The notes beneath the pieces were generated by a model. It worked only from the letters and a program-made list of their open reading frames with translations, ran no database searches and was not told the DNA's origin. Position numbers and translations under genes: made by a program. 7,573 bases of DNA, taken from Victivallales bacterium. Its GTDB lineage: Bacteria; Verrucomicrobiota; Lentisphaeria; Oligosphaerales; Oligosphaeraceae. Below, one piece after another: positions 1 through 7,483 of the stretch; positions within the stretch are counted from its first letter, which is position 1, and each line of letters opens with the position of its first letter. The stretch covers positions 1 through 7,573 of the forward strand of contig JAFZZD010000089.1 in assembly GCA_017615955.1 (NCBI GenBank), written 5' to 3'.

Positions 1-18
1 GGTGGAAAAATGTGTGGT

Positions 19-46
19 TTGAAAATGTGAAAAGGCAAAATACAGT
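19..46 (+). promoter_or_regulatory. Candidate sigma70-like promoter for the LamG/DUF6259 gene
   Basis: A TTGAAA hexamer at 19-24 is followed 16 bases later by TACAGT at 41-46, in an AT-rich leader. This is a fair -35 match (5 of 6 to TTGACA) but a modest -10 match (4 of 6 to TATAAT). It would give a short leader of roughly 35 bases before the start at 88. The rest of 1-87 shows no gene. Such matches arise easily in AT-rich DNA, so this is only a candidate. Confidence 0.25.
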
Positions 47-87
47 ATGACATCTGTGATTAAGTAAAATTTAGACAAAGGTGTTTT

Positions 88-3000
88 ATGAGAAGGACTT
101 TTGCTTGTTTTGCGTTGCTGCTGTGCCTGGCGTTTTGTGCGTACGCCCAGGATTTAACTAAAGGATTGCTGTGTCAATATGATTTTTCCGAGAAGCAGTG
201 CGACCTGGAGCTGAAGGGGCACGCGAAACTCGCAGATGGGCAGCTTCAGCTTAGCGGCAAAGGCGACTTTGCCTTCATCCCCAATAGCAACAATATGCAC
301 CTTTCCCAAAATGGCCTGACTTTGGTGGCGACGGTGAAGATGAACTACAATCCCGATGACAAGACACTGCCCAATTCGGTGGATATGTTCTTCGCCAAGG
401 ACAAGGAATTCATCTTCGGCAAATTGCACGATGACCTTTATGTGAACTTCCATGACGGCAAGAACTGGTGCGCCCATACATTGAGCAAGGAGTTGCCCCA
501 GTCTGGCGAATGGGCGCACGTGGCGGCAGTATTCGCATACTATTCAGATGCGGCCCAGGGCGAAAAGGGCTACAGCCTCAGCATTTACCTGAACGGAAAT
601 TGCGGCATAACCAGGCGTTTCCCAGATGTTAAGCCGTTGCCTCTGGATGTACCAGTTGAGTTGGGGCGTGGCTTTGGCGGCGGACCCTGGTTCATGAACG
701 GCGTCTTTGCCAACGCCGCCATTTATGGCCGCGCATTGAACCAGGCTGAAATCGCCGCGCTTTGCAGCCAGGAAAAGCTGGTGAAGCCTAAACGCAAGGG
801 CTTCTTTGATGTGGAGTCTGAATTGCAGGAAATATGCCAGCAAATCCAGAAACAAGGCCAGCTTCCCGCCAAAATGGCGGCAAATGGCATTCTCCGCGCA
901 GCAAGGACTGGCTATGACCAGAAGAAGCTGCTGGAACTGGCTGCCTTCGTGCAAAGGAACCAGGACGCCACGCTGGAGGCCTTCGCCATAAAGATGAACG
1001 CCACCACTAATTGCCGCATCATCATTACGGAGCAGATGGCGGCAATGGTGTTGACAGGGCAGGGCAGGGGGGCGCATCCGCTGGTGGAGGTGCTGGACAG
1101 GCGCAGCAATGCCAGCGTCTTCGGCGAGAAGGCGATTTCCTGGAGCGGCAAGTGGTACAAGGGAAAGCAGAACAAAGTCATTTCCTATAATTCGCCTGAT
1201 GTGGAATGGCTGTCTGCCGTGTCGGGAAATCAGTTGGAAATAATCTGGACAGGGAAGGGCGACATTCCCTTTGACGCGCATTCCACGCTGCGTTTCAATA
1301 ACGCCCGCATTGAAAGCGATTTCCACTTGAAGAACTGCTCGGACTATGTGCTGGAGAGCGTCAACTATCCAGAGTACGCATTTGCTGGACTGGGCCAGCA
1401 GGGACGCCTGGTGCATCCATATATGTCAGGCATTCTGCTGCGCAATCCATTGATGGACATGTTCAGGGCAGGGCAGTCTGGCGTATATCCGTCAGGACGC
1501 GTGACCATGCAGTTCGGCGCATACTACAACGAGGCTTCCAGGCATGGCATCTACTTTGGATACGAGGATGGGCGAGCCTTGACGAAAAGCTATTCCGCCG
1601 AGGGCAGCCGCGGCAATCTGCTGGTGAATTGGGAGAATCCTGTGGTGGCTAACAAGCAGGAAAACAACTTCAAAACGAACGGCCAGGCCGCAATCGAACT
1701 CTATGACGGGCAGTGGTATGAGGCAGGCCAGATCTACAGGTGTTTCCTGGAAAAGGAGGCCAGCTGGTGGCTTGCGGACTTGCCACGCACCTCAACCCCA
1801 CAGTGGTTCAGGGACAATGCACTTTGGATACGATTTATCACCAAGGACAAAAACAAAATGGAAAAGGAAGTGAAGGAGCTGATTTACCTGCGCCAGTACC
1901 TTGACATGCCATTCTGCGTGCACTGGTACGAATGGAATGACACCAGCGAATACGGCTGGCCTCATTTCAGGCCAAAGGACTTTGCACCTGGCGTCCTGAA
2001 GGAACTGCAGCAGGCTGGCATTTATGTGCTGCCGTATATTGACGACCGGCTGTGGAACACCCAGGATGGCCCTGGACACACGGACTGGAAATACACGTCA
2101 GAAGGCCTCAAGTATGCCGTCAAGAACAGGGACGGCAGCATCAACAGCGAAAACTACGGCAAGTACATGAATTACACCATCATGTGCCCCGTTGCCCGCG
2201 GATGGCAGGACATACTCGTCTCCCTCACGGTGAAAATGGCAAAGGACGGCTTCAATGGTGTGTATCACGACCAGGTGGGCACTGGCAGACCGCGCCTTTG
2301 CTACGATGTGTCGCATGGACATAAACTCAATGACCCTGCATTGTGGCTTGAACAGGGGTATTGGCCAATATTTGACCGCATCTTCCAGGTACTGCGTAAG
2401 GAGCATCCTGATTTCTGCCACACCACCGAGGAGAATGCAGAACCATACATGAGGCAGTTTGACGGGTATTTGGCTGCGCGATGGGTGGACCCGGAGCAGA
2501 TTCCGCTGTACCAGTCCATCTATGCGGGGCGTGTGCAGTTTGTGGGTCGCCTTTACAACTGCATTTGGCCAGGCGATGCGCAGTCCTTCTACTGCAAGGT
2601 GGCGCAGCAACTTGTGAACGCCGAGCAGATAGGCTGGTTCCAGCCTGTGGAATTGAGCAAGGCGGACAATCGCCGCCTCTTCGTCAAGAAGGCCGTGCAT
2701 CTGCGCAAGGCGCTGCTGCCATGGCTCAATGCGGGAACCATGCAGAAGCCCATTGACTTTGGCAATACGATGAAGATGGCGGACAGTTTCTGGGGCGGAT
2801 ATACACGCCAGAAGGTGCGTCTTCCTGTGATTGCAAGCTCCGCCTGGCACGGCAAGGACGGCACTCGGATGTGGCTATTCGTCAATACTCAGCCTGAACT
2901 TGCAGAGGCAATTCCCAAAATTGACGCGGCGCATGGCTTCTGGATTTGCAGGGAAGGCACCACTCAACCTGTGTTTGCGGAGAAGGCGGCACCTCTGCAA

Positions 3001-3105
3001 ATGGAGCCATACGGCTTTGATGTCTGGATTGAGGGGGACAGGTCACTGGCTGCTGATGTGCAGAGAACATTGGCTTCATTTGCGGCGTATGACTGCGGAA
3101 AATAG
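88..3105 (+). CDS. Exported LamG-domain protein with DUF6259 predicted glycoside hydrolase barrel
   Basis: Probable secreted carbohydrate-active enzyme of 1005 residues. Residues 1-20 form a Sec signal peptide (positive start MRR, hydrophobic core, cleavage predicted at AYA/Q21). Residues about 27-230 resemble a LamG/concanavalin-like jelly roll, with the typical W-x-H-V-A strand and a closing 'AxIYGRALNxAEIAAL' segment. About 240-310 is helical, about 310-565 is a beta-rich domain of the kind that precedes DUF6259 barrels, about 573-870 is the predicted TIM barrel, and about 890-985 is a C-terminal beta domain. Barrel motifs include HWYEWND (612-618), YIDDR (650-654), GVYHDQ with D728, and TTEENAEPY with E781/E782. 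D728 and E781 or E782 are my candidate nucleophile and acid/base; this is inferred from position, not proven. The substrate is unknown. The start is supported by AAAGGTG at 77-83, four bases upstream. The stop is TAG, and the gene stands alone before a terminator. Confidence 0.87.
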   Translation: MRRTFACFALLLCLAFCAYAQDLTKGLLCQYDFSEKQCDLELKGHAKLADGQLQLSGKGDFAFIPNSNNMHLSQNGLTLVATVKMNYNPDDKTLPNSVDMFFAKDKEFIFGKLHDDLYVNFHDGKNWCAHTLSKELPQSGEWAHVAAVFAYYSDAAQGEKGYSLSIYLNGNCGITRRFPDVKPLPLDVPVELGRGFGGGPWFMNGVFANAAIYGRALNQAEIAALCSQEKLVKPKRKGFFDVESELQEICQQIQKQGQLPAKMAANGILRAARTGYDQKKLLELAAFVQRNQDATLEAFAIKMNATTNCRIIITEQMAAMVLTGQGRGAHPLVEVLDRRSNASVFGEKAISWSGKWYKGKQNKVISYNSPDVEWLSAVSGNQLEIIWTGKGDIPFDAHSTLRFNNARIESDFHLKNCSDYVLESVNYPEYAFAGLGQQGRLVHPYMSGILLRNPLMDMFRAGQSGVYPSGRVTMQFGAYYNEASRHGIYFGYEDGRALTKSYSAEGSRGNLLVNWENPVVANKQENNFKTNGQAAIELYDGQWYEAGQIYRCFLEKEASWWLADLPRTSTPQWFRDNALWIRFITKDKNKMEKEVKELIYLRQYLDMPFCVHWYEWNDTSEYGWPHFRPKDFAPGVLKELQQAGIYVLPYIDDRLWNTQDGPGHTDWKYTSEGLKYAVKNRDGSINSENYGKYMNYTIMCPVARGWQDILVSLTVKMAKDGFNGVYHDQVGTGRPRLCYDVSHGHKLNDPALWLEQGYWPIFDRIFQVLRKEHPDFCHTTEENAEPYMRQFDGYLAARWVDPEQIPLYQSIYAGRVQFVGRLYNCIWPGDAQSFYCKVAQQLVNAEQIGWFQPVELSKADNRRLFVKKAVHLRKALLPWLNAGTMQKPIDFGNTMKMADSFWGGYTRQKVRLPVIASSAWHGKDGTRMWLFVNTQPELAEAIPKIDAAHGFWICREGTTQPVFAEKAAPLQMEPYGFDVWIEGDRSLAADVQRTLASFAAYDCGK

Positions 3106-3174
3106 AGGCTGCTGTAGAATATGGTCATGGAGGCAATTTTGAAACTATCGCGCCAAGCCGCAAATTGTCGGGTG

Positions 3175-3220
3175 CCGCTGGCGAAAGCCAGCGGGAAAGG
3201 CATGCCTTGTTTATTTTTGT
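3175..3220 (+). terminator. Intrinsic-type terminator after the LamG/DUF6259 gene
   Basis: A perfect 8-bp stem, CCGCTGGC (3175-3182) with GCCAGCGG (3187-3194), closes a GAAA tetraloop of the stable GNRA type. A T-rich stretch follows at about 3207-3220, just before the end of the convergent regulator gene. The T tract begins 12 bases after the stem rather than directly after it. A self-complementary GGCATGCC (3199-3206) lies between them and may extend or compete with the stem. The arrangement favours termination of plus-strand transcripts. On the minus strand no T tract follows the stem. Confidence 0.6.
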
Positions 3221-4084
3221 TTAAGGAGTTGTATTTTTCCTGAAATTACCTGGTGTGACACCGTATTTCTTCTTGAATTCCTTTATGAAGAAGGCAGGGG
3301 AATTATAGCCGCAGGCGTTTGCTATCTGCGTGATGTTCATCTCGCTGAACATCAGCATTTTGCTTGCGTACTCCAGGCGCATGGAAATGATGTATTTCAT
3401 GGGCGTGGTGTCAAGTTCCTTGCGGAATTTGCGTATCAATGTGTACTTTTTCATGTTCGTCTCGGCTGCCAGCGTCTCCAGCGTGGTCATGTTCTTGATT
3501 TTGGAGACGGCCCGCTGCAGCTTCATCTTGAAATTGTTTTGGCGCGAGGTTCGGGAGCGAATCTCGCATATCCTGAAGAGAAGACTGTAAATCGCAGTCG
3601 AGCATTCACAGATGTCATGCTGCAGAAGTGCCTCCTTGATTTTTCGGAATTGGGTTTCAAGGGCAATGCAGCCCCTTAGAATGAAAACTCCCTCGTGGTT
3701 CAGTATGTCTCTGAGCACTATGTCAATGTAAACTCCCTGTTGCAGAGTTATGAAGTACTTTGTCATTGGCGATGCGCCTTGCACGATGTATGAATAGTTT
3801 ACCTGTGGTGGCGCAAGAACCAAATCACCTGGAAGCAGCTTGTGAAGCTCGTCCCCATTCTGGATTTGCGCCTCGCCTGAAAGTTGGAGCTGTATCACCC
3901 ATAGGGGACACTGCATTTTGAATACCCCGCCTGGCAGAAACTCCGTTTCGCCAAAGGTCCTTATGTCAAGGAAATCCAGGGAAATTGGATTTGAACCATT
4001 CGGACAATAGTATTTTTCATTGTGGAATCTTCCTCTTTTTTCCCTGCAAAACGCTCCTTTGCTCCTTATCTCGCTTCCATTCAT
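3221..4084 (-). CDS. AraC-family transcriptional regulator with cupin-like sensor domain
   Basis: DNA-binding regulator of 287 residues, a usual length for the AraC/XylS family. The N-terminal half (about 30-140) has a cupin-like pattern, including LLPGDLVLAPP at 83-93, and probably senses a sugar or other small ligand. The C-terminal half (about 193-284) holds the two helix-turn-helix motifs of the HTH_18 type. The first covers about 201-222. The second covers about 250-271 and is followed by the family signature YGVTPGNFRK. The ATG start is supported by a strong AAAGGAG nine bases upstream. It is divergent from the pseudopilin-DUF4838 pair across a 173-base AT-rich gap and convergent with the LamG/DUF6259 gene. 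Regulators in this arrangement typically activate the divergent operon and often themselves, which is the inferred role here. The ligand cannot be told from the sequence. Confidence 0.93.
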   Translation of the reverse strand: MNGSEIRSKGAFCREKRGRFHNEKYYCPNGSNPISLDFLDIRTFGETEFLPGGVFKMQCPLWVIQLQLSGEAQIQNGDELHKLLPGDLVLAPPQVNYSYIVQGASPMTKYFITLQQGVYIDIVLRDILNHEGVFILRGCIALETQFRKIKEALLQHDICECSTAIYSLLFRICEIRSRTSRQNNFKMKLQRAVSKIKNMTTLETLAAETNMKKYTLIRKFRKELDTTPMKYIISMRLEYASKMLMFSEMNITQIANACGYNSPAFFIKEFKKKYGVTPGNFRKNTTP

Positions 4085-4093
4085 TTGCCTATG

Positions 4094-4100
4094 CTCCTTT
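4094..4100 (-). promoter_or_regulatory. Ribosome binding site of the AraC-family regulator
   Basis: Read on the minus strand, this is AAAGGAG, nine bases before the ATG at 4084-4082. It is a near-consensus Shine-Dalgarno sequence and fixes the start of the regulator at its first ATG. Confidence 0.75.
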
Positions 4101-4162
4101 CGTCCTCATGGGTGACTTGTGAATTATTATAATTATTGTAAATATTATTATATCATAATTTG

Positions 4163-4190
4163 TTGTATTAGTGCTTAAAATCAATATATT
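4163..4190 (+). promoter_or_regulatory. Candidate promoter of the pseudopilin-DUF4838 operon
   Basis: TTGTAT at 4163-4168 is followed 16 bases later by TATATT at 4185-4190. The -10 matches the sigma70 consensus at 5 of 6 positions, but the -35 at only 3 of 6. It lies about 70 bases before the pseudopilin start, a suitable distance. The weak -35 would suit activator dependence on the divergent regulator. AT richness makes chance matches likely. Confidence 0.3.
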
Positions 4191-4244
4191 CACCTGCAAA
4201 AAAAAACGGCTTTTGCGGCGCACACGAATTTAACACTGGAAAGC

Positions 4245-4249
4245 GGAGG
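4245..4249 (+). promoter_or_regulatory. Ribosome binding site that sets the pseudopilin start
   Basis: GGAGG lies eight bases before the ATG at 4258. An in-frame TTG at 4252 is only two bases away from it, too close for initiation. The ATG is therefore the supported start. Confidence 0.75.
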
Positions 4250-4257
4250 CTTTGAAC

Positions 4258-5097
4258 ATGAAGCAAAATCTAATACACGGGAAATTGCAGCAGTTCTTCA
4301 CTTTGATTGAATTGCTGGTGGTAATCGCAATCATCGCGATACTTGCGGCTATGCTGCTTCCTGCCTTGAGCAAAGCCAGAGCCAAGGGACAAAGCATCAG
4401 CTGCACATCCAATCTGAAGCAGATGGGGCTCGCCTTTGCAATCTATTCGGACACCAGCGATGGCTGGCTTCCATCGAAGGGCAATAATGCCCTATATGAC
4501 ACTGGACTGTTCCCCAACAACAGCACACATCCATGGCCTGAACTTCTCCATGCCTTGGGGCTATTGACATACCTCGACGGCTGGAACCAGGCCGGCGCAA
4601 GGCTGGAGGCCGTGCCTAAAAGGCAGAAGGGCATGCAGTTCTGCCCCAGCTGCGACAACCAGAAGCAGCCGAGCTCGTATGGCATCAACTTGGGGCTTTA
4701 CTACAATTCCAATGACCAGCTTGCCAGTAACAACAACACAAAGAACCTGGGGCTGGATTCATGGAACGGCGCCTTCGCGCCTGGCGGAACTACCATAACT
4801 TTTGTCAAAGTGGAGACAATGAAGAGGGCGTCCAATGTGGCCATGCTCATGGACTGCAATGCCGCAGTCGATGCAACTGCCACATACTTTGTCAGTCCTG
4901 ACAAGACCAATGAGGAGCATGCGAACTTCTCAAAGATTGACACATGTCTGCCCGCAGGCGCACAGGGGACGCAGTTCCGCCATCTGAACAAGCTGAACAT
5001 TCTGTTTTGCGATGGCCATTGCGAAAGTGGCGGGCTTGCTCAGGCCATGAGCTATAAGAACAATGTCAACATTCGCATCAACAAGCCCTGGTATTGA
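4258..5097 (+). CDS. Prepilin-type pseudopilin with H-X9-DG motif (type II secretion/type IV pilin-like)
   Basis: Exported pseudopilin-like protein of 279 residues. A short basic leader precedes the class III signal segment [20 protein letters not shown] (14-33), which also acts as the N-terminal membrane and assembly helix. With cleavage before F14, E18 takes the canonical Glu+5 position, although F13 replaces the usual Gly at -1. The globular part has a YGIN pattern and ends with [14 protein letters not shown], where H242 and D252-G253 give the exact H-X9-DG spacing that defines this family. Cysteine pairs at C129/C132 and C251/C255 could form disulfides. Such proteins are very numerous in Lentisphaerota and Planctomycetota, and their exact role is not settled. 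A pilus-like or secretion-linked assembly is likely. The gene is followed after two bases by a DUF4838 gene and probably shares its transcript. A start at the upstream TTG (4252) is less likely. Confidence 0.92.
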   Translation: MKQNLIHGKLQQFFTLIELLVVIAIIAILAAMLLPALSKARAKGQSISCTSNLKQMGLAFAIYSDTSDGWLPSKGNNALYDTGLFPNNSTHPWPELLHALGLLTYLDGWNQAGARLEAVPKRQKGMQFCPSCDNQKQPSSYGINLGLYYNSNDQLASNNNTKNLGLDSWNGAFAPGGTTITFVKVETMKRASNVAMLMDCNAAVDATATYFVSPDKTNEEHANFSKIDTCLPAGAQGTQFRHLNKLNILFCDGHCESGGLAQAMSYKNNVNIRINKPWY

Positions 5098-5099
5098 GC

Positions 5100-7448
5100 A
5101 TGAGACTGAAATGCACCGCCCTTGTCTTGCTCTTTGGAGCATTGTGCTTGTTCGGGGACATCTGCATTGTCCAGGGCGAGACACCAACGGAATTTGAGAG
5201 GCTGGCCGCAAGGGAATTGCTGGATTTCCTTGCGCGGCTGACTGCCGAGAAGTGCTCGATTGTCTCCTCGCCCTCGTCTGAACAGGACAAGGCAATTTTC
5301 CTTGGAGACACGCCAGAAGCCAGAATGCTGGATGGCGGGCGGCACGAATACGGCAAGGAGGAATGGAGCATTCGGGGCGATGGAAAGAGGCTGGTCATTG
5401 CGGGCGGGTGTCCCATTGGCGTTCTGTATGGAGTGTATGCCTTTCTGGAAAGGCTCGGTGTGCGTTTCCTCGCCTGGGACACCGTGAAGCTGCCGAATCG
5501 AAGGGATACTCTGGATTTGCCTGTGATTGACGAACGCCGCAGCCCAGACTTCGCGGGAAGGCACATCTTTGACATGTACCCGATCTTCTTTGATAGAATC
5601 CAGGCTCAGGAGCCACTTCAAAAATGGAAAATGCACAGATTGCGCAACCGCTTCAATGGCAGCCATACAGGACAGAAGGCGCACAGGGACCTGTATGAGG
5701 GGGACCTTTTTCACCTCTCTCCTGCCTTGCCTCCATACCATAACTTCTACAATTACCTGCCGCCCGAAAAGTATTTTGCCTCCCATCCCGAATATTTCAG
5801 CATGGACAAGGAGGGCAGGAGATTCCATGGAACGCCCCAGGGCGGCAACATCTGCCTTAGCAATCCCGATGTGGCGAAGATTGTGACGGAGACGCTGCTG
5901 GATTTCATTCGCAGTGACAGGAAAAAGACGCCTGACAATCCCCCTGTGATGTATGACATCTCCCAAATGGATTCCTCCGCATTCATGTGCCTTTGCCCTT
6001 CATGCCGAGAAATCTCAGACGTGGAAGGTGAGAGCGGGCTTCTGCTCTCATTCATGAACAAGGTCGCGGGGCGCATAAAAACGGAATATCCTGAAATCTG
6101 CCTGAGAACCTTCGCCTACAGCAGTACTCTCGTCCCGCCAAAGAGCATTCGCCCGCTTGAAAATGTGTATGTGCAATATTGCGACCCCTATATGAAAAGC
6201 GATTGCTTCCGCCCGCTGGGACATGAATTCAACAAAGAACAAGCGGAAATGCTGGAAAGCTGGAGGCGGACAGGTGCCAATCTGGTCTTGTGGGACTACT
6301 GGAACATGGGCTTTGACAGCTTCTTCGATCCTCCGCGGCCAGAAGTGGTGCTTGACGCCCTCCAAAGCGACTTCATCCGCTTCCATTCCGCTGGGGTGAA
6401 GGCCATTTTCATCGAGGCGGAACGCAGCTTTGTCTCGCCACAGAATTTCATTGACCTTGAATACTACCTGGCATCAAGGCTAATGGTGGATAGAAACGCC
6501 GATGTGGAAAAGGCAGTGGAGGAATTCCTGGAGGGCTACTATGGCGCGGCGAATGTGGAGATGGCAGCGTTCCTTGCCCTGCTGCGGAAGGGCACCGCCG
6601 CAGAACCACGTAGGCAGGTGATGATGCAGGTAGGAAATTGGAGTTACCTGACGCCGCAGACATTGCTTGACATTCATCGCATGCTCCTGGCCGCGCAGGA
6701 AAAGGTCTTGCCTGGCACCAACGAGTTCCATCACGTTCGCTGCGAAAGAATCGCGCCTTTGTGGTACACGCTGTATCTGAGAGGCAGGACAATGCCGCTT
6801 TTCAAGACTGCGGGCTTCACCGAGGAGGCACTTTTTGATGAGCTGCACACTCTGGTGATTGAGCAGCTTGAACGCTTCAAGGGAACCAAAATCAAAGCGC
6901 AGCTTGACAAGTTTGAGCAGCGTTTCACGGCGTTGAAGGCGAGTCTGCCTATGCCAGAGCAGTTTGCCGCAACGGAAGGAGCAAAGGTCTTTGGCTGGCC
7001 GCAGCGGGTGGAGGAAGGCCTGAGCATGGTCATTGACGCACCTGATTCCGCAATAGGAAAGGCCATCGTGAGCAAAAACATGGCAGATGCAAAATGGCAT
7101 GGCAAGGACACTGTGCGCAAGCTGCCTGTCACGTCCTTTGGCTTCTGGGCACCAGGCGTGTGCTCCAAGTCAATCCACGTCAAGGACATTCCCAGCGATG
7201 GCGCATTCCACTGGTACTGCATCCCAAATGTGAAACTTGGACCCAAATCAATTTTCTGGGGGCATCTGTGGCGCATTAAGGTCAACCTAGCCTCGGCATA
7301 CAGGCTTGAGGACGATGGCGTCTCCCGAAATGACTACGACCTGCATTTTTCCGCCCGCTTCATTGGCCCGGCATACATTCCCAATGACACGCGGCCCAAT
7401 GAGATCGCCGTCGGACGTTTGGTACTTACGCCTTGTGCCAGAAAATGA
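5100..7448 (+). CDS. Exported DUF4838 domain protein, predicted glycan hydrolase
   Basis: Probable extracytoplasmic carbohydrate-active protein of 782 residues. Residues 1-19 form a signal peptide (MRLK followed by a hydrophobic core; the cleavage site is unclear). Residues about 20-150 resemble the alpha/beta domain seen before GH20- and GH67-like barrels, starting with the strand DICIVQGE and a helix ending LLDFLARL. Residues about 185-445 match DUF4838, with ASHPEYFSMD (227-236), ICLSNPDV, ISQMDSS with D291, CLCPSC (297-302), LVLWDYWNM (395-403) and IFIEAERSF with E439/E441. D291 and E439 are candidate active-site residues by position only. A helical part follows, and a beta-rich C-terminal domain covers about 610-782. 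The gene starts two bases after the pseudopilin stop (TGAGCATG) with no Shine-Dalgarno sequence, which suggests translational coupling. A TTG at 5094 overlapping the stop is an alternative start. Substrate unknown; binding without catalysis cannot be excluded. Confidence 0.88.
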   Translation: MRLKCTALVLLFGALCLFGDICIVQGETPTEFERLAARELLDFLARLTAEKCSIVSSPSSEQDKAIFLGDTPEARMLDGGRHEYGKEEWSIRGDGKRLVIAGGCPIGVLYGVYAFLERLGVRFLAWDTVKLPNRRDTLDLPVIDERRSPDFAGRHIFDMYPIFFDRIQAQEPLQKWKMHRLRNRFNGSHTGQKAHRDLYEGDLFHLSPALPPYHNFYNYLPPEKYFASHPEYFSMDKEGRRFHGTPQGGNICLSNPDVAKIVTETLLDFIRSDRKKTPDNPPVMYDISQMDSSAFMCLCPSCREISDVEGESGLLLSFMNKVAGRIKTEYPEICLRTFAYSSTLVPPKSIRPLENVYVQYCDPYMKSDCFRPLGHEFNKEQAEMLESWRRTGANLVLWDYWNMGFDSFFDPPRPEVVLDALQSDFIRFHSAGVKAIFIEAERSFVSPQNFIDLEYYLASRLMVDRNADVEKAVEEFLEGYYGAANVEMAAFLALLRKGTAAEPRRQVMMQVGNWSYLTPQTLLDIHRMLLAAQEKVLPGTNEFHHVRCERIAPLWYTLYLRGRTMPLFKTAGFTEEALFDELHTLVIEQLERFKGTKIKAQLDKFEQRFTALKASLPMPEQFAATEGAKVFGWPQRVEEGLSMVIDAPDSAIGKAIVSKNMADAKWHGKDTVRKLPVTSFGFWAPGVCSKSIHVKDIPSDGAFHWYCIPNVKLGPKSIFWGHLWRIKVNLASAYRLEDDGVSRNDYDLHFSARFIGPAYIPNDTRPNEIAVGRLVLTPCARK

Positions 7449-7483
7449 GCGGGCTGGGAGTATCGATTTCCATTTGTTTCCAT

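Larger units (their letters stand above)
4085..4257. promoter_or_regulatory. AT-rich divergent promoter/operator region
   Basis: This 173-base gap separates the regulator from the pseudopilin operon and must carry both promoters if they are independent. Bases 4120-4190 are almost entirely A and T, in contrast with the more GC-rich genes around them. On the minus strand two exact TATAAT hexamers occur, at 4131-4126 and 4152-4147, but neither has a good -35 element, as expected if an activator is needed. AATTAT and ATAATT form a 13-base inverted repeat around a central T at 4122-4134. A run of nine A lies at 4198-4206, within a GCAAAA/TTTTGC inverted repeat (4196-4201 and 4211-4216). No specific operator can be assigned. 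Confidence 0.55.

Noticed and set aside
88..150. Lipoprotein signal in the LamG/DUF6259 protein (LAFC17)
   Set aside because: Phe before the cysteine does not fit a lipobox, and a good signal peptidase I site, AYA/Q21, lies just after it.
544..1416. Open antisense frame of 290 codons opposite the LamG/DUF6259 gene
   Set aside because: It is opposite a clear domain-bearing protein and its translation shows no family signature.
2098..2850. Open antisense frame of 250 codons opposite the DUF6259 barrel
   Set aside because: It mirrors the conserved barrel segment of the true gene and has no independent support.
4196..4216. Possible minus-strand terminator at the nine-A run
   Set aside because: The only stem is the A/T-rich GCAAAA/TTTTGC, and the run overlaps its arm instead of following a GC-rich hairpin. 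The minus-strand gene begins downstream of it, so a terminator would only matter for antisense transcripts.
4252..4257. TTG start for the pseudopilin two codons upstream
   Set aside because: It is two bases from GGAGG, too close for initiation, while the ATG at 4258 has ideal eight-base spacing.
5052..5966. Open antisense frame of about 300 codons opposite the pseudopilin end and DUF4838 start
   Set aside because: It lies wholly opposite well-supported coding sequence, its product is rich in Arg, His and Pro with no recognisable domain, and it has no promoter or ribosome site. It reflects codon bias of the real gene.
7467..7483. Direct repeat TTTCCAT at 7467-7473 and 7477-7483
   Set aside because: Seven bases twice with a ten-base period is short enough for chance, and no third copy is present.
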